Of a DNA stretch of 64,000 nt, positions 45,999-56,582 are shown piece after piece. The DNA lies in contig JAEBUN010000009.1 in the NCBI GenBank assembly GCA_023014365.1, forward strand, positions 1,240,001 through 1,304,000. Direction: 5' to 3'. The translations under genes were made by a program, and so were the position numbers. Below the pieces are notes generated by a model. That model saw nothing but the letters and a program-made list of their open reading frames with translations. It searched no databases and had not been told where the DNA came from. This DNA is from Lepiota brunneoincarnata (Eukaryota; Basidiomycota; Agaricomycetes; Agaricales; Agaricaceae). Position 1 is the first letter of the stretch; every line of letters starts with the position of its first letter.

Positions 45999-47962
45999 AT
46001 GGGCCGTCTCATCCCTTTCCTTATCACTACAACCGTCCTCGTTGCGCTTACCGCTGCACAGGCCAACAATGGTTTGACGGTACACACCCAACAGGGTGAC
46101 GTCATTGGCTCTCTTACGGTCCCTAATGTCCGTCGGTTCCTAGGCGTCCCATATGCGGCAGCGGGACGCTGGCAGGCACCCGCAAGTCCTCCGAACAGAA
46201 GCGCAGTTCTAAATGCAACACGGTTCGTGGATTCCTGTACCCAAAACCTGAATCCTTCAACTACCGAGTTCCTGGTGCTCTCTGGAGCTGGGACGGCACC
46301 TGTACCGGAATCGGATAACTGTTTGAATTTGAACGTCTGGGCTCCGAGTATCGGGAGAAAGCAGGGTACGGCCGTTCTTCTGTGGATCTATGGAGGATCG
46401 TTCCAGTTCGGGACTGTAAGTGATGATCTTTCTCGTCATTAGTCGTTAGGTTGTCTGATGGACTCGTCTTTCGACGCTCACAGACCAATTTTGCGGCTTA
46501 TGACGGAACGAACTTTGTCCGTGATCACGATGATATTACTGTCGTCACCATCAATTACCGCACCAACATCTTTGGACAGCCTAACGCTCCTCAGCTTGTT
46601 TCATCAACTCAGTCTCAAAACTTTGGTTTGCTTGACGTAGAGGCTGCCATTCGTTGGGTGCATTCGAATATTGCTGCCTTTGGTGGCGACCCAGAAAGGA
46701 TCACCATCTTTGGACAAAGTGCGGGAAGTGTTGCGGTTGATGCCTATGCCTATTCTCATCCCTCTGATACAATCGTCAAAGGTAAAAATCTTGATCAATG
46801 ATAATATTGGAGCAGTAATTGACATCGACTCATTAGGCATCATAGCTCAATCCGGAACGTGAGTCAAATATAATCTTCCTCGTAATCACCAACTAATTAC
46901 CTGGTCTGATAGATTGGACCTAGTGGCCTCAATTCCGATCGCCAGAATTGGCGTAGACGATCCAAATACTAGTGCTTGGAGTCAAGTCGCCAACGCAGTA
47001 GGCTGTGGTTCAGGTTCGACACACTTTCTGTTGGTTCAGAACAACCCGACTAACAATATCTGTGCATAGCTGTGACGCCCGAACAGTTAGCATGCATGCG
47101 TGCGGTCGATCCGCACACTCTTGTACAAGCGGTCTCCAGCACAGAGACGACATTCAGTCCCATCCTTGATGGTACGTTGAAACATAACATCGTCGTGTAT
47201 TAGGCAATTAATCGGACACAGATGTCACGCTCTTTTCCAACAATCGTCAGCGTGCCGCAGCAGGCAACTTCTTGCATGTACCTATGCTCGGAGGTACCAC
47301 GGCCCAGGAAGCGGACATTTTTGTTGTCGCGGAGGAGTTGCTTACTGTTGGAGTCACCGTTCCTGGCCTGACTGGTAGAGTTGCTGACATTGTCACTAAG
47401 GCGAGCCCTCTGAACTCGTTGCCCAACCTCACCTGTTGACCAGTTGTTCCTAGGTGGCCTTCACCTGCCCTGCGAGTACAGCGGCATCAGATCGTGTGCG
47501 GGCAGGTCTCCCAACGTGGCGATACCAGTATCAAGGTTAGTTTCTGCGTTAGCGGTTAGCTGGTCTGATGTGTGATTGATTGATTTCATTCCATAGCCGT
47601 TTTCCCCGATATCTCCCAGCGCCCCGATCTCCGAGCCTATCATGCTTCTGAAATTCCCATTATCTTTGGAACTTATAATGCTAGCACCGCTGCCGCCGGA
47701 CCTACCGCAGCAGAGATTACGCTCTCTCAATTCGTGCAGACCGCGTGGGTTACGTTTGCCAGAGATCCTGCTAATGGTACTCCGGAATACGCCGTTCTCC
47801 TGGCCAAGGGTTAATGACGGAGGGAATGTAGTGCTTCTTGGAAACTCTGCGAATCCGGGTGGTGCTACATTTGCCTCGAGTTCATCAATAGACACAGATT
47901 GCGGAAGTATTACAGCTCTAGTGGCATTGTACAATCTTTTGGGCATTGATATTACATTGTAG
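45999..47962 (+). CDS. Secreted type-B carboxylesterase/lipase 3
   Basis: Third member of the esterase family, more divergent than the tandem pair at 11-17 kb but with the same exon layout. Signal peptide MGRLIPFLITTTVLVALTAA, GDVIGSLTVPNVRRFLGVPY, oxyanion-loop YGGSFQFGT, nucleophile elbow GQSAGS, AVTPEQLACMRAVDP, acid region GTTAQEADIFVV, catalytic His in AYHASEIPIIFGTY, and a longer Ser-rich end (GGATFASSSSIDTDCG). The exon ending VADIVTK seems to use a GC donor (AAG|GCGAGC). One extra base after DPANG (about 47777) breaks the frame in the last exon; without it the sequence joins to SWPRVNDGGNVVLLGN. An earlier in-frame GTG is not a plausible start. Confidence 0.87.
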
Positions 47963-48048
47963 ATGTAGTTCACTGAAAATGATATGTTTTCTTTGTAAAC
48001 CTGCCAACAATGTAGTCCTTAAACTTGGGGTCGAGAAAAAAGGGAAAA

Positions 48049-48109
48049 TAAATATTGAGACCCGTAGGTCTACCACTCCGGAAAAGCGTGTCATCCTTGT
48101 GCAGGGGCC

Positions 48110-48140
<31 letters not shown>

Positions 48141-48166
48141 TTCGTATGTCACCCCGAAGGGGACAC
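48049..48166 (-). ncRNA. U6 spliceosomal snRNA
   Basis: The minus strand contains the nearly invariant U6 core: TTGGAACGATACAGAGAAGA, then TTAGCATGGCCCCTGCACAA and GGATGACACGC. This includes the ACAGAGA box that pairs with the 5' splice site and the AGC of the catalytic triad. The RNA begins near 48166 with a GTGTCCCCTTCGGGGTGAC stem-loop, as in other U6 genes. The 3' end after GATGACACGC forms a second pairing (CGTAGGTCT-type stem) and a pol III T-run lies at 48045-48048 with a longer one at 48036-48041. The core is uninterrupted, so this copy has no intron, unlike some fungal U6 genes. The 3' end position is approximate. It is 3' to and convergent with carboxylesterase 3. Confidence 0.95.
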
Positions 48167-48888
48167 TAGTGATTGTGTTAGATTTGACGTGGGCTAAGGG
48201 ATTTTGCATTTTGTTCAGCCCGCGGGGTGCATTTCTCACGGTCTAGGGTTGCCTTTTTGGCCACTAGAAGCCCATCTTGGCAAGCCTACGTGGCACCGGG
48301 ATGGAAGCGGAATCCGCTAGCCAGTCTTCCGAGTCTAGTGAGGTAGTTGACATCGTACCGTACACGATTTTTTCTTGACAAGATACCGTACTGTTTATTT
48401 GAATTTCGGCTAAAAACACTACGTTATTCGACCGAGCGTTGTCTACTCAAGGCAGGCTCAGATGTGCTACCACGCCAAACTGTCACAAGCCTGATGCACA
48501 TTGGATTGCATCATGTGGACAAGTCCCCGAACTGGGGTGCATTCCCCAAGGATGGGGAACGGTGGTCAGGGACTGTGACGTGATAGATACGGAGCAGGGT
48601 AACTACGTCGTGGCTCCGAAGTGCTGCCTACCAGCAGAAGATGGGGGGGCACCTGTATAAGAACAGAGGCGATAGAAGTGGCCAGGACGCCGATATCTGG
48701 CTGCAGAAGAGCCATCTGGGTCCGGAAGCGAGGAGCAGAAGGGAAATAGGCCGGCCGGAACTCCAAATATGGTGACTGCGGTGGGCCAAGCAGCGGCAAC
48801 AGCGACCAAATAGTTACCAATAGAAGGAACGCGTTATCAAAGGCTCCCCGCCGAGCTAAGTGTCATCACTGGTTGTACTCCAACCACA
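48167..48888. promoter_or_regulatory. Upstream region of U6 snRNA and protease
   Basis: The left part should hold the pol III promoter of U6 (no canonical TATA box was seen at -30) and the right part the promoter of the protease. No coding sequence is supported. Confidence 0.4.
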
Positions 48889-50456
48889 ATGACTTTCCTC
48901 GTCATTTCCCTCCTCCTCGCCTCTACAGCCTTTGCCTCCCCCCTTTCTACCCCTCAGCATGATATCCCCGCTCGTTCAACCTTTGCGCTCGCTCCCTTCA
49001 TTGACGAACACCATCCTCATGGAACTGTCAACAACTCGTACATTGTCGTCTTCAAACACGACCTCCCCCTCCAACTTATTCAGAACCATATGAACCTCCT
49101 TCAGGATGTCCATTCGGAGGATCCTCTCGTTGACGACTTTGCTGGCCTCCAACAAATCTACGAAGGTCACATTAACGGCTATGCCGGTCGTTTCACGCGG
49201 AACGTCGTCGACAAGCTCCGCACTATGCCAGAAGTGGCATACGTCGAGAAGGACCAGGTTGTACGTGCCCTTGAACACCAAACGCAGCGTTCTGCACCAT
49301 GGGTGAGTTGTGCAAGCTTCTCGCGGCCCTATAGCGTTGTCTGACGTGGCTCGCTTTCACCCACTTTGATAGGGCTTGGCTCGTATAAGCCATCGTCCCA
49401 AGCTCTCATTTGGAACTTTCACCAAGTATGAATACGACGATCAAGGTGGTGAAGGCGTCGATGCCTATGTCATTGACACTGGCATCAATACTAAGCATGT
49501 CGAATTTGAGGGACGTGCCCAATGGGGCAAGACTATTCCTTTGAACGACGAGGACGAAGATGGTAACGGCCACGGCTCTCATTGCGCTGGCACTATTGCC
49601 TCTCGCAAGTACGGCGTTGCCAAGAAGGCCAATGTCATCGCCGTCAAGGTCCTTGGTTCCAACGGCAGCGGGACCATGTCCGACGTTGTTGGGGGTGTTG
49701 TCTGGGCGGCTAAGGATGCCAAAGCGAAGGCTTTGGCTGCTGTCAAGGAGCTTGCCCAGATTGGCCGTACCAAGTACAAGGGCTCTGTTGCTAACATGAG
49801 TCTTGGTGGAGGCAAATCCCGGGCTCTTGACGACGCTGTTAACCGCGCTGTCGAGAGTGGTATTCATTTTGCCGTCGCCGCTGGCAACGATAATCGTGAC
49901 GCTTGCAACTTTTCCCCTGCCTCCGCGGAGAAAGCCGTCACTATTGGCGCCTCTACCCTCGCCGATGAGCGTGCCTACTTCTCTAATTACGGCCCTTGTG
50001 TCGATGTTTTCGGCCCCGGCTTGAACATCCTTTCCACCTACAAGGGCAGCCCAGATGCCGTTGCCACCCTCTCTGGTACCTCGATGGCATCGCCTCACAC
50101 TGCTGGCCTTCTCGCCTACTTCCTCTCCATCTACCCCTCGCCAGAGTTTAATCCTCAATTTGACACGAACGACGAGCTTCTTTCTTTAACCGCAGATCTG
50201 CCCTCAGAGCCCCCTCCTGAGCGCCAGCGGTATATACGCGATTGCCCACGCCGCATTGCCTCAGTGGATCAGCTCGTTCTTACCCGCACCCGAGCTTGTT
50301 GACCAAATTTTACCTATTCCGGACCAGCCCAAGACCTTGACCACTTCTCAAATGAAGAAGGCTCTCCTGGCATTGGCGAGCAAGGACCTACTCCAGGACC
50401 TGCCACCCAAAACTGTCAACTTGCTCATCTTTAACAATGCTACCCACTCGTCCTAG
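48889..50456 (+). CDS. Subtilisin-like (S8, proteinase K type) secreted serine protease
   Basis: Secreted endopeptidase with signal peptide MTFLVISLLLASTAFASPLS, an I9 inhibitor propeptide (NNSYIVVFKHDLPLQLIQNH to VAYVEKDQVVRALE), and the S8 domain beginning APWGLARISHRPK across the single recognised intron (49303-49372). Catalytic residues are all present: Asp in AYVIDTGINTKHVEFEG, His in GNGHGSHCAGTIA, oxyanion Asn in AVAAGNDNRDA, and Ser in SGTSMASPHTAGLLAY. A C-terminal tail typical of basidiomycete members (HAALPQWISSFLPAPEL, NLLIFNNAT) ends at 50456. It is joined only after a one-base shift at about 50216; dropping one C from the CCCCC run gives a continuous tail. Total about 500 residues. 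Confidence 0.92.
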
Positions 50457-52473
50457 ATGGCGGACCAAATCGTGACTGAGAGGGGCCGTGAACATCTGGT
50501 ACTCTACATTTGTTCTACCTTTATTTAGTACTTTTGCTATGTCGTTGCTGTTTTTCCTTAATCATGTAAAATAGTTGGCATACACCATCGTATTGGTTGC
50601 AATATTCAAAGCATTGGTGTAACGCTTGCCTGGCGGCCCTGTGACCGGCAATTGCCGAGCATTTTCTATCCTGCTACTGCTGTTGATTTTTTGAATGAGC
50701 TTTTCGTGATGTTTCCGCCGGGTACTGCGGTGGATCTGAACTCAAAAGGCTACTTGGACGCCTGATTCAATTACTTGAAACATCGGGGCTTGCGAACCCA
50801 GACCAATCTCTGAGCCCTATCGATTGACGAATCCTCAATATACGCTCACACGTCGACCTTGGTGACCTAACCTGAATTAGCACAAAGGCAATGTTCTTGG
50901 CCTCCGTGATATATTCCGACCTCATTGGGGCGTCCAAGAAACCTTTCACCTCGTTCGGCTCCAGCTGTTGGCGCATAGCGCTTAAATGCTATACTTGGTT
51001 GATGGATCATTCGTATAATCTGTAGGAGGCAAGGAAGTCACCGATGTTGCGGCACGATCAATTCGAAAGAACCTCCTTCCTATTGAACACCAAATCACAG
51101 ATCTATATTCGAGAACAACGGATTCAAGTTTGACGAGCAAACGATGCTCGATGTACAGGTGGGCCCACCTCAAGGGTCTGAAACGTTGAGTACTGAAACT
51201 CCACGCACTGCCAGCTCATTGTCCTAAAGGCACTGACTGGTGACGTCAATCCTCTTGTGGTTGTTTTTTCCAACTTTGGAAAGTACGAAAGAATCCAGCG
51301 GAACGCAAGAAGCTCATGACGGGAGTGCCCCCCAGTACTCGTGCCCTCCCCGTTATGGACGCCGGTAACCAGTTGCCCCGGAGGAGGAGAGAGGGTGGAC
51401 AGTTTTTCTTTTCTTCTTCTTCTCTCCTCCCAGCCTGGCTGCGCAAGGCAATGCGAGAACTATCTACCTGGTAATTTCCGCGCTGCATGTTTGGGAAATG
51501 TTCAGGCACACATGGGCATATGTAGCATAGTTGACTCGGGTAGTCGGGTATGTTTATGATACGGGCTTCAGATAGTAGTAGGGTTCAGCGTAGAAGTGAG
51601 ATCTGGTTTACAAAATGGGGGCGTTGTGGTATACAACAGCTCCCAGCGTCCGGTATACCGAGAGCGGAGGGGAAAAAAAAAAAAAAGAAGAGAAACCACA
51701 GCCCATCCCAAAGGACCAAGCCTCGTTATGGAAGATCAACGTCGTTGCTGGAGTGTTAGTTCCAAAACTGCGGACGTTCTTGTTCTCTTTGCGGCTTATC
51801 GTGATTTGCGATGGCCCTGAATTAAAGCAGAAGTCGATAGGCTGGTAGGGATCTTCGGAAAGTGATGGAGGAGCAAACAAGTCAAAGACTGTCTTCGGGA
51901 CGTCCTCCGAGCCCATGTATATCAATCGTAGAGAACTGGATGTAAATGATGAACGCAGCTAGTTCACACACAAAATAAGCTCAATGATGTACAATTTACA
52001 CAGCGCTGATATCGCTCGTTCACATAATTATAGGAACTGCTGTTCAGAAGGTGTGATCAGCCACCGGCCATGGTAGGGACACTCTCATGATCGGAGCATG
52101 GAGTGTACTGTACATACAGTTTACCACAGCTATTATAGGCCCCTTAGGCTCTACTGGGATCTATCTAGAAGACTGAACTTGTGATACGTGAACTTCGTAC
52201 ACCATTTCAGTCATCGGGCGTTGGGACGCAACTTACCCCCGACATCATTTGCGTTGGCAGATATACACCTTACGACAATCACATACCGCGGGGTCCCACA
52301 GCGTTGGAAATAATAGAACATTTTGACCTTCCGGGTGTCAGGTCATCATACTTGTCGTGCCTACTCGAATTTAGCATAGGGGGCCTTGTGGTACCAACTG
52401 TTACAAGTTCCTGAAATCGCTGATGGCTCCTGTCATAATTGGGTCCTAAAATTCGGGGTGCTCCGGGCGGCGC
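50457..52473. other. Gene-poor stretch
   Basis: 3' flank of the protease and about 2 kb without a supported gene. An A-rich run lies near 51671-51685. Confidence 0.4.
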
Positions 52474-52878
52474 TTATACAAAGGCGCCCATCTGACGCAC
52501 GCCCCGAGCCCACAGCATCCAGGTAGTTGGGTAGTGTTCTTTTCTACGAAGCCACGTTGTGGGAAAGAGCCTCCGACGCGCTGGCTCTCCGGGATCAACG
52601 GTATAAATTTTCTCTCTCTCGTCGGCGACGGCGATTTTGAGGGTGTACTTCTGACCCCTGGCAACAGCGATCGTGTGGAAGGAGGGGCGGAGTCGACAGT
52701 GAGCGATGGTTAATTTAAAACGTGGAATACTGACACCCGGGCTTATTTACCGTGCCTCGATGGTCCTCGAGAATAGAACTTCTTGAATCTCGGCGTAGGC
52801 CTTCTTTCCCATTTGGATGTTCGTAGATGGGCTGTCACTCAAGGCTGAAACGCGTCCAGAGAGGAGCTGGTTGTTCAA
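52474..52878 (-). CDS. Unidentified coding remnant, two exons
   Basis: Two minus-strand segments read like real protein. The first (52878 to about 52751) is NNQLLSGRVSALSDSPSTNI followed by QMGKKAYAEIQEVLFSRTIE, ending at a GTAAAT donor. The second includes LRPSFHTIAVARGQKYTLKI, AVADEREKIYTVDPGEP and LFPTTWLRRKEHYPTTWMLW, stopping at 52474. No start codon and no upstream exon were found. I do not recognise the family. It may be the 3' end of a gene whose 5' part is lost or unrecognisable, so it could be a relic. Confidence 0.4.
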
Positions 52879-54389
52879 GGGGGCTCGGGGAAACCTAGGG
52901 TCTCAGACACAGTGAATTTGTTGAGTAAAAAATATAAAATGATGGAGATAGGATCTGATAAGATTCAGATGAGGCCAAAGCTCAATGTCACTTTATTGGC
53001 ACTTTGCAATAGAAACTACTAATTTCTTCTCACCGTATTATGGAGCGGAAGAAACTGATCTGCAAACCTACACAGTTCCAAGCTTCCTAAACCTGGTGTT
53101 TTTCCGGGGCTACCGGAGAAAGAGAATGAAATTATGAGCTTTCTACATATTCGTGATTTAACTCCGGAGAGAAGAAGTGCATCTGGCCGACGAATAGGGA
53201 GTAGAACTGCCGTACTGCACATCGAATCAAATCAATCTCCACTTTACTTCCCGTGTTTTGAACATCGGTCGCAGGGTCTGGTCAATACATCTGCATTATG
53301 ACGGTAAACAAAAGCAAGTGTTCCCGAGTCACGATGGGGGTCTGGACAGCGATTTATCCTCACGGTGGTCAGCGCCGTTAATCGTAAGCGAGAAGAAGTG
53401 GCAGGTAGACCATTTTGCTAAAGTGAATCATCTGAGCGCTTCCTCGGGCGTCCGGATGGGCGTTTGACGATAAATCAGACTAGATGTTCATCCGCCGGTG
53501 GGGACTGGGCATACCACAAGCAGTGGGATATTTTATGTTGCGCAAATATTTCGTATGAAAAATCAAGTGAAGTGCCCCGAAGGATTGTCGCGCGGGAGTT
53601 TACAATGTTGCTCTTGTGACAGTGTTGGAGCAAACAAGCGCGCGGGGAAAAAACCAACAGAATTCATACGGAAGAAACTTGCTCAAAGGTCTTTCTTTTC
53701 CATATCCAGCCTGGGGATGGTTTCTTGAGTTGTGAGAGCGGAAGACATTTTCGGCGAGCTCGGGTTTGGCCACGTGAGCGACCCTTGTCATTGGATTCGC
53801 AAAGATTATTTTCACACACCTCGAGTGCGTTAGTGAGTGCAATGATCTGTGGTCAATAGTATCAAACGTACGCCAGGTCTCGTAACCTATGGTTTGGTAC
53901 TTCCAACCGGACTGGCCGAGTCACTAATGACTCGATATTGACTCAATCCTTCGCTAATGCCCTTTAGCACCGCAGTTCTGATCTTCGAGTTGCAGGGGAT
54001 ACAGCCGTTTTTGTGTCCCAACAAAGGGTCATAGTGCAGGCGAACCTCGAATCAGTTTGATTTCGAGACTAGGCTCTTGCATGTCACAAGTTTCACATAT
54101 GGTAAGTAGTGATCACGGCACTAAGAAAGCTGTTAGCAAGCTGTATCTTTAGACGCTTATTAGCTGAACCAGGCCGGCCGGTTGCACGATCTGATACTGT
54201 GCTGGCTGCTAAAGTTTGATCTAGATCCATCCACTCCGACGAGTCCCTTTGAAAGATCTCGTCGGTAAACATAGCAATCCATTCGATGGAGGACTCCTCA
54301 ACCTACATATAAAGCACTCCACTCACAATGACTGTAGGATATTCAAACCCATACAGTCTCACCCCCCCCAGCTCAACCCCTTGACAGAA
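52879..54389. other. Intergenic stretch before the acetyltransferase
   Basis: No gene is supported. TATAAA at 54308-54313, 77-82 bases before the acetyltransferase ATG, is its likely TATA box. Confidence 0.45.
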
Positions 54390-55532
54390 ATGCCTTCCAG
54401 GACCTTCGAGATCCGAGTCTTCGAAAGCGCTCTCCAGGTTACGTCGACAGTCATTAACGCTCTGAAGAGCGACGAGCCCAGCGCCAATTGCATCCTGCCT
54501 GCCCTTCTGAAGTCACGTTTAGCAGAGGCGCGCAATGAGGTCCCACCTCAAAGGCAGGTATGGATAGCTTGCTTGTCGCTTGGTGGGCCGACCATTGGAC
54601 TCGAACTCCTTCTGTCCGTCACTGAGGGCCACATCGGCTCCTACCCAGTCTTCTTGTTCAATGCCGTCCCCTCTCACAACCTAACTCAAAACTTCTTGCA
54701 ACCACGAATAAACCAAATGGTTCGTGCCCTCCTTCGTACGGTGCCCGTGAGGCGCGTGTACTCTGTTTTTGGCCCCGATCTCCTTGCCAGCTCCTTTGCC
54801 TGGGCATGGACAGACATTACGGGCATTCAAAACTATCACGAGAAGCCCTACTACGCGGCCAAGATGAGTTTCTGCACTCGGCAAACGTTCAAAAACCGCT
54901 CCATTACTATCCATCCTGATCTCTGTTACGAGATCAGGCCTGCGAACGCCAATGATATCATGGATATTGCAGAACTTTGTTTTGGATTCGCTGCGGACTC
55001 GGTATGTGGGCTTTGACCTCCGTCCCTATGTATGTAATGCTGATTGTTAATTTGTTTCTAGGATCCATTCTTCCTTACGACAGAAGGGGCGATCAGAGAC
55101 GCAACTATTTTGGTTCAGCGAAACCAAGTTTGGGTCCATCGCATCGCACGCAAAGGCAATCCGCGCAGCGAGATCGCATCAATTGCCGCATTCACTCGGA
55201 ACAGTGAGACTAATGCCACGATCACTAAAGTTTATACCAACCCCAACTGGCGTCGCCTGGGCTGCGCAGAGCGGCTCGTCCGAGAAGTGTGCAATTTGTG
55301 AGTAATCTTTGGCGATTTGATAGGGCGACGATATTGATAAATTCGTCGCAGCCTCCTTCGAACCAAGGTCACTGTGGCTCTTTTTGTGGCCCACGACAAC
55401 CCCGGCGCGGCCAACGTCTATAATCGAGTCGGTTTCGTCGGTCTGAGCCCGCAAGAAGGTCCAGTGCCAGGAGTTGAAAACTGGACTGAGATTGGATTCG
55501 ACCGCAGCCGTGTCCAACTCGGGCACTGGTAG
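54390..55532 (+). CDS. GNAT-family N-acetyltransferase
   Basis: Acetyl-CoA-dependent transferase of the GNAT superfamily with a long N-terminal extension, as in several Agaricomycete members. Start MPSRTFEIRVFESALQVTST is preferred over an in-frame upstream ATG because the TATA box (54308-54313) lies between them. The N-terminal half (LPALLKSRLAEARNEVPPQR, VWIACLSLGG, FNAVPSHNLTQNFLQPRINQ) belongs to the basidiomycete-specific part. The second half shows LCYEIRPANANDIMDIAELC, SIAAFTRNSETNATITKVYT, the acetyl-CoA-binding motif NPNWRRLGCAERLVREVC and VALFVAHDNPGAANVYNRVG, then FVGLSPQE. The last exon ends IGFDRSRVQLGHW. Two introns (55002-55061 and 55298-55351) join in phase and no frame break was found. 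Substrate unknown. Confidence 0.85.
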
Positions 55533-55990
55533 GTTCCCCATCAAGCGTACTACGCCTATTTCTTTGATGCTTTTGTTCACTTTTTTGATTCTTTTTGCTT
55601 CCCTTCGCCTTTCTAATCTGTTGTATCTTAGTCAGGTTCCCATAGATGCGTTGCGTTGACTGTGTCCTCCCGACTCTCGATGCTAGATTGACTGTTTGTA
55701 TCATATTCACATGTAGCATTTAAAAAAGTAGGATCTTGATTTCTCTTTGACTGGTCACCTTTGTATCGTCGAATACGAGCATCAACCCGAACATAGCCTT
55801 GACTATTCATCCCCTCTTAAATCCGACTGGACAGCACTAAGCTCGAATCTCTCCGGGAATCTATAATGATAAGAACAGGTTTTGTAATGTCGGGTGGGCT
55901 CTCGCCTACACACCTCGGCAAGAGTGCATTGGGAAGTGTATGGTATCGAGGTGTGCAAACTGGGCCGGGGGTAACAGCAGCAGCAAAGCT
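55533..55990. other. Short convergent intergenic region
   Basis: 3' flanks of the acetyltransferase and the COX14-like gene; nothing else is supported. Confidence 0.4.
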
Positions 55991-56395
55991 CTACGAGCTC
56001 TTTCCTTTCACAGCATTCTGCGCGGCGTGTGCGAGCATCCGTTCATTCAATTCCTCCTGACAAAAAAGACCACAAATCAGTTGTCTCTCTAAGTGGGAAT
56101 GGAAGGGTGGAGTATGCACTTCTTTGGCTAGCTGGGTTGTCTTCTCACGTCGAGCCATAGTCTATATCAACCCCTAGCGTTTGCGTAGGGAACCATCAGA
56201 AGGGTAAAAGTCTCACCTCTGTGATGGAGAAACCATCAGGGGCTTACGCGAAAGGTATCCAGTTTCGAACTCACCTATGCCCTGCTGCACCCTATGGCTA
56301 TGTGCCGAGTAGCCAATATATATGCCATATGCTGAGAGAGACACCAGCGAGAGGACAATGCCTCTGTGTACGACATCAAGGAGAGGCAACCGCAT
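55991..56395 (-). CDS. COX14-like small mitochondrial membrane protein
   Basis: A small two-exon gene. Exon 1 reads MRLPLLDVVHRGIVLSLVSL, then SAYGIYIGYSAHSHRVQQG: one transmembrane helix after a DVVHR motif, as in the fungal Cox14/COA family of cytochrome-oxidase assembly factors of the mitochondrial inner membrane. After an intron of about 210 bases the last exon reads ELNERMLAHAAQNAVKGKSS and stops at 55991. An in-frame ATG 15 bases upstream (56410) is an alternative start. The family call rests on the single helix, its flanks and small size, so it is tentative. The intron acceptor before EELNER is a clean CAG. Confidence 0.55.
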
Positions 56396-56582
56396 TTTCT
56401 GGGCGAACACTTTGAATTAGGGGGAAGGATAGTAAATTTTTTTAGGACCGTGGGAGTATTTGTTCATATTGTGATTTGTCTGGGTCCCTTAAAAAAAATC
56501 TTTTGATTCCTCCGTCATTGGCTCGGTTCTCCGAGTCGTCGTGCTTTCGTTTCGCCTATCTCGGATCAGGCCTTGTGGATGG

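Noticed and set aside
49406..50158. Minus-strand frame of 250 codons
   Set aside because: Antisense of the subtilisin catalytic domain, which has all catalytic residues on the plus strand.
54249..54389. Upstream in-frame extension of the acetyltransferase
   Set aside because: A TATA box lies inside it at 54308-54313, so the ATG at 54390 is the better start.
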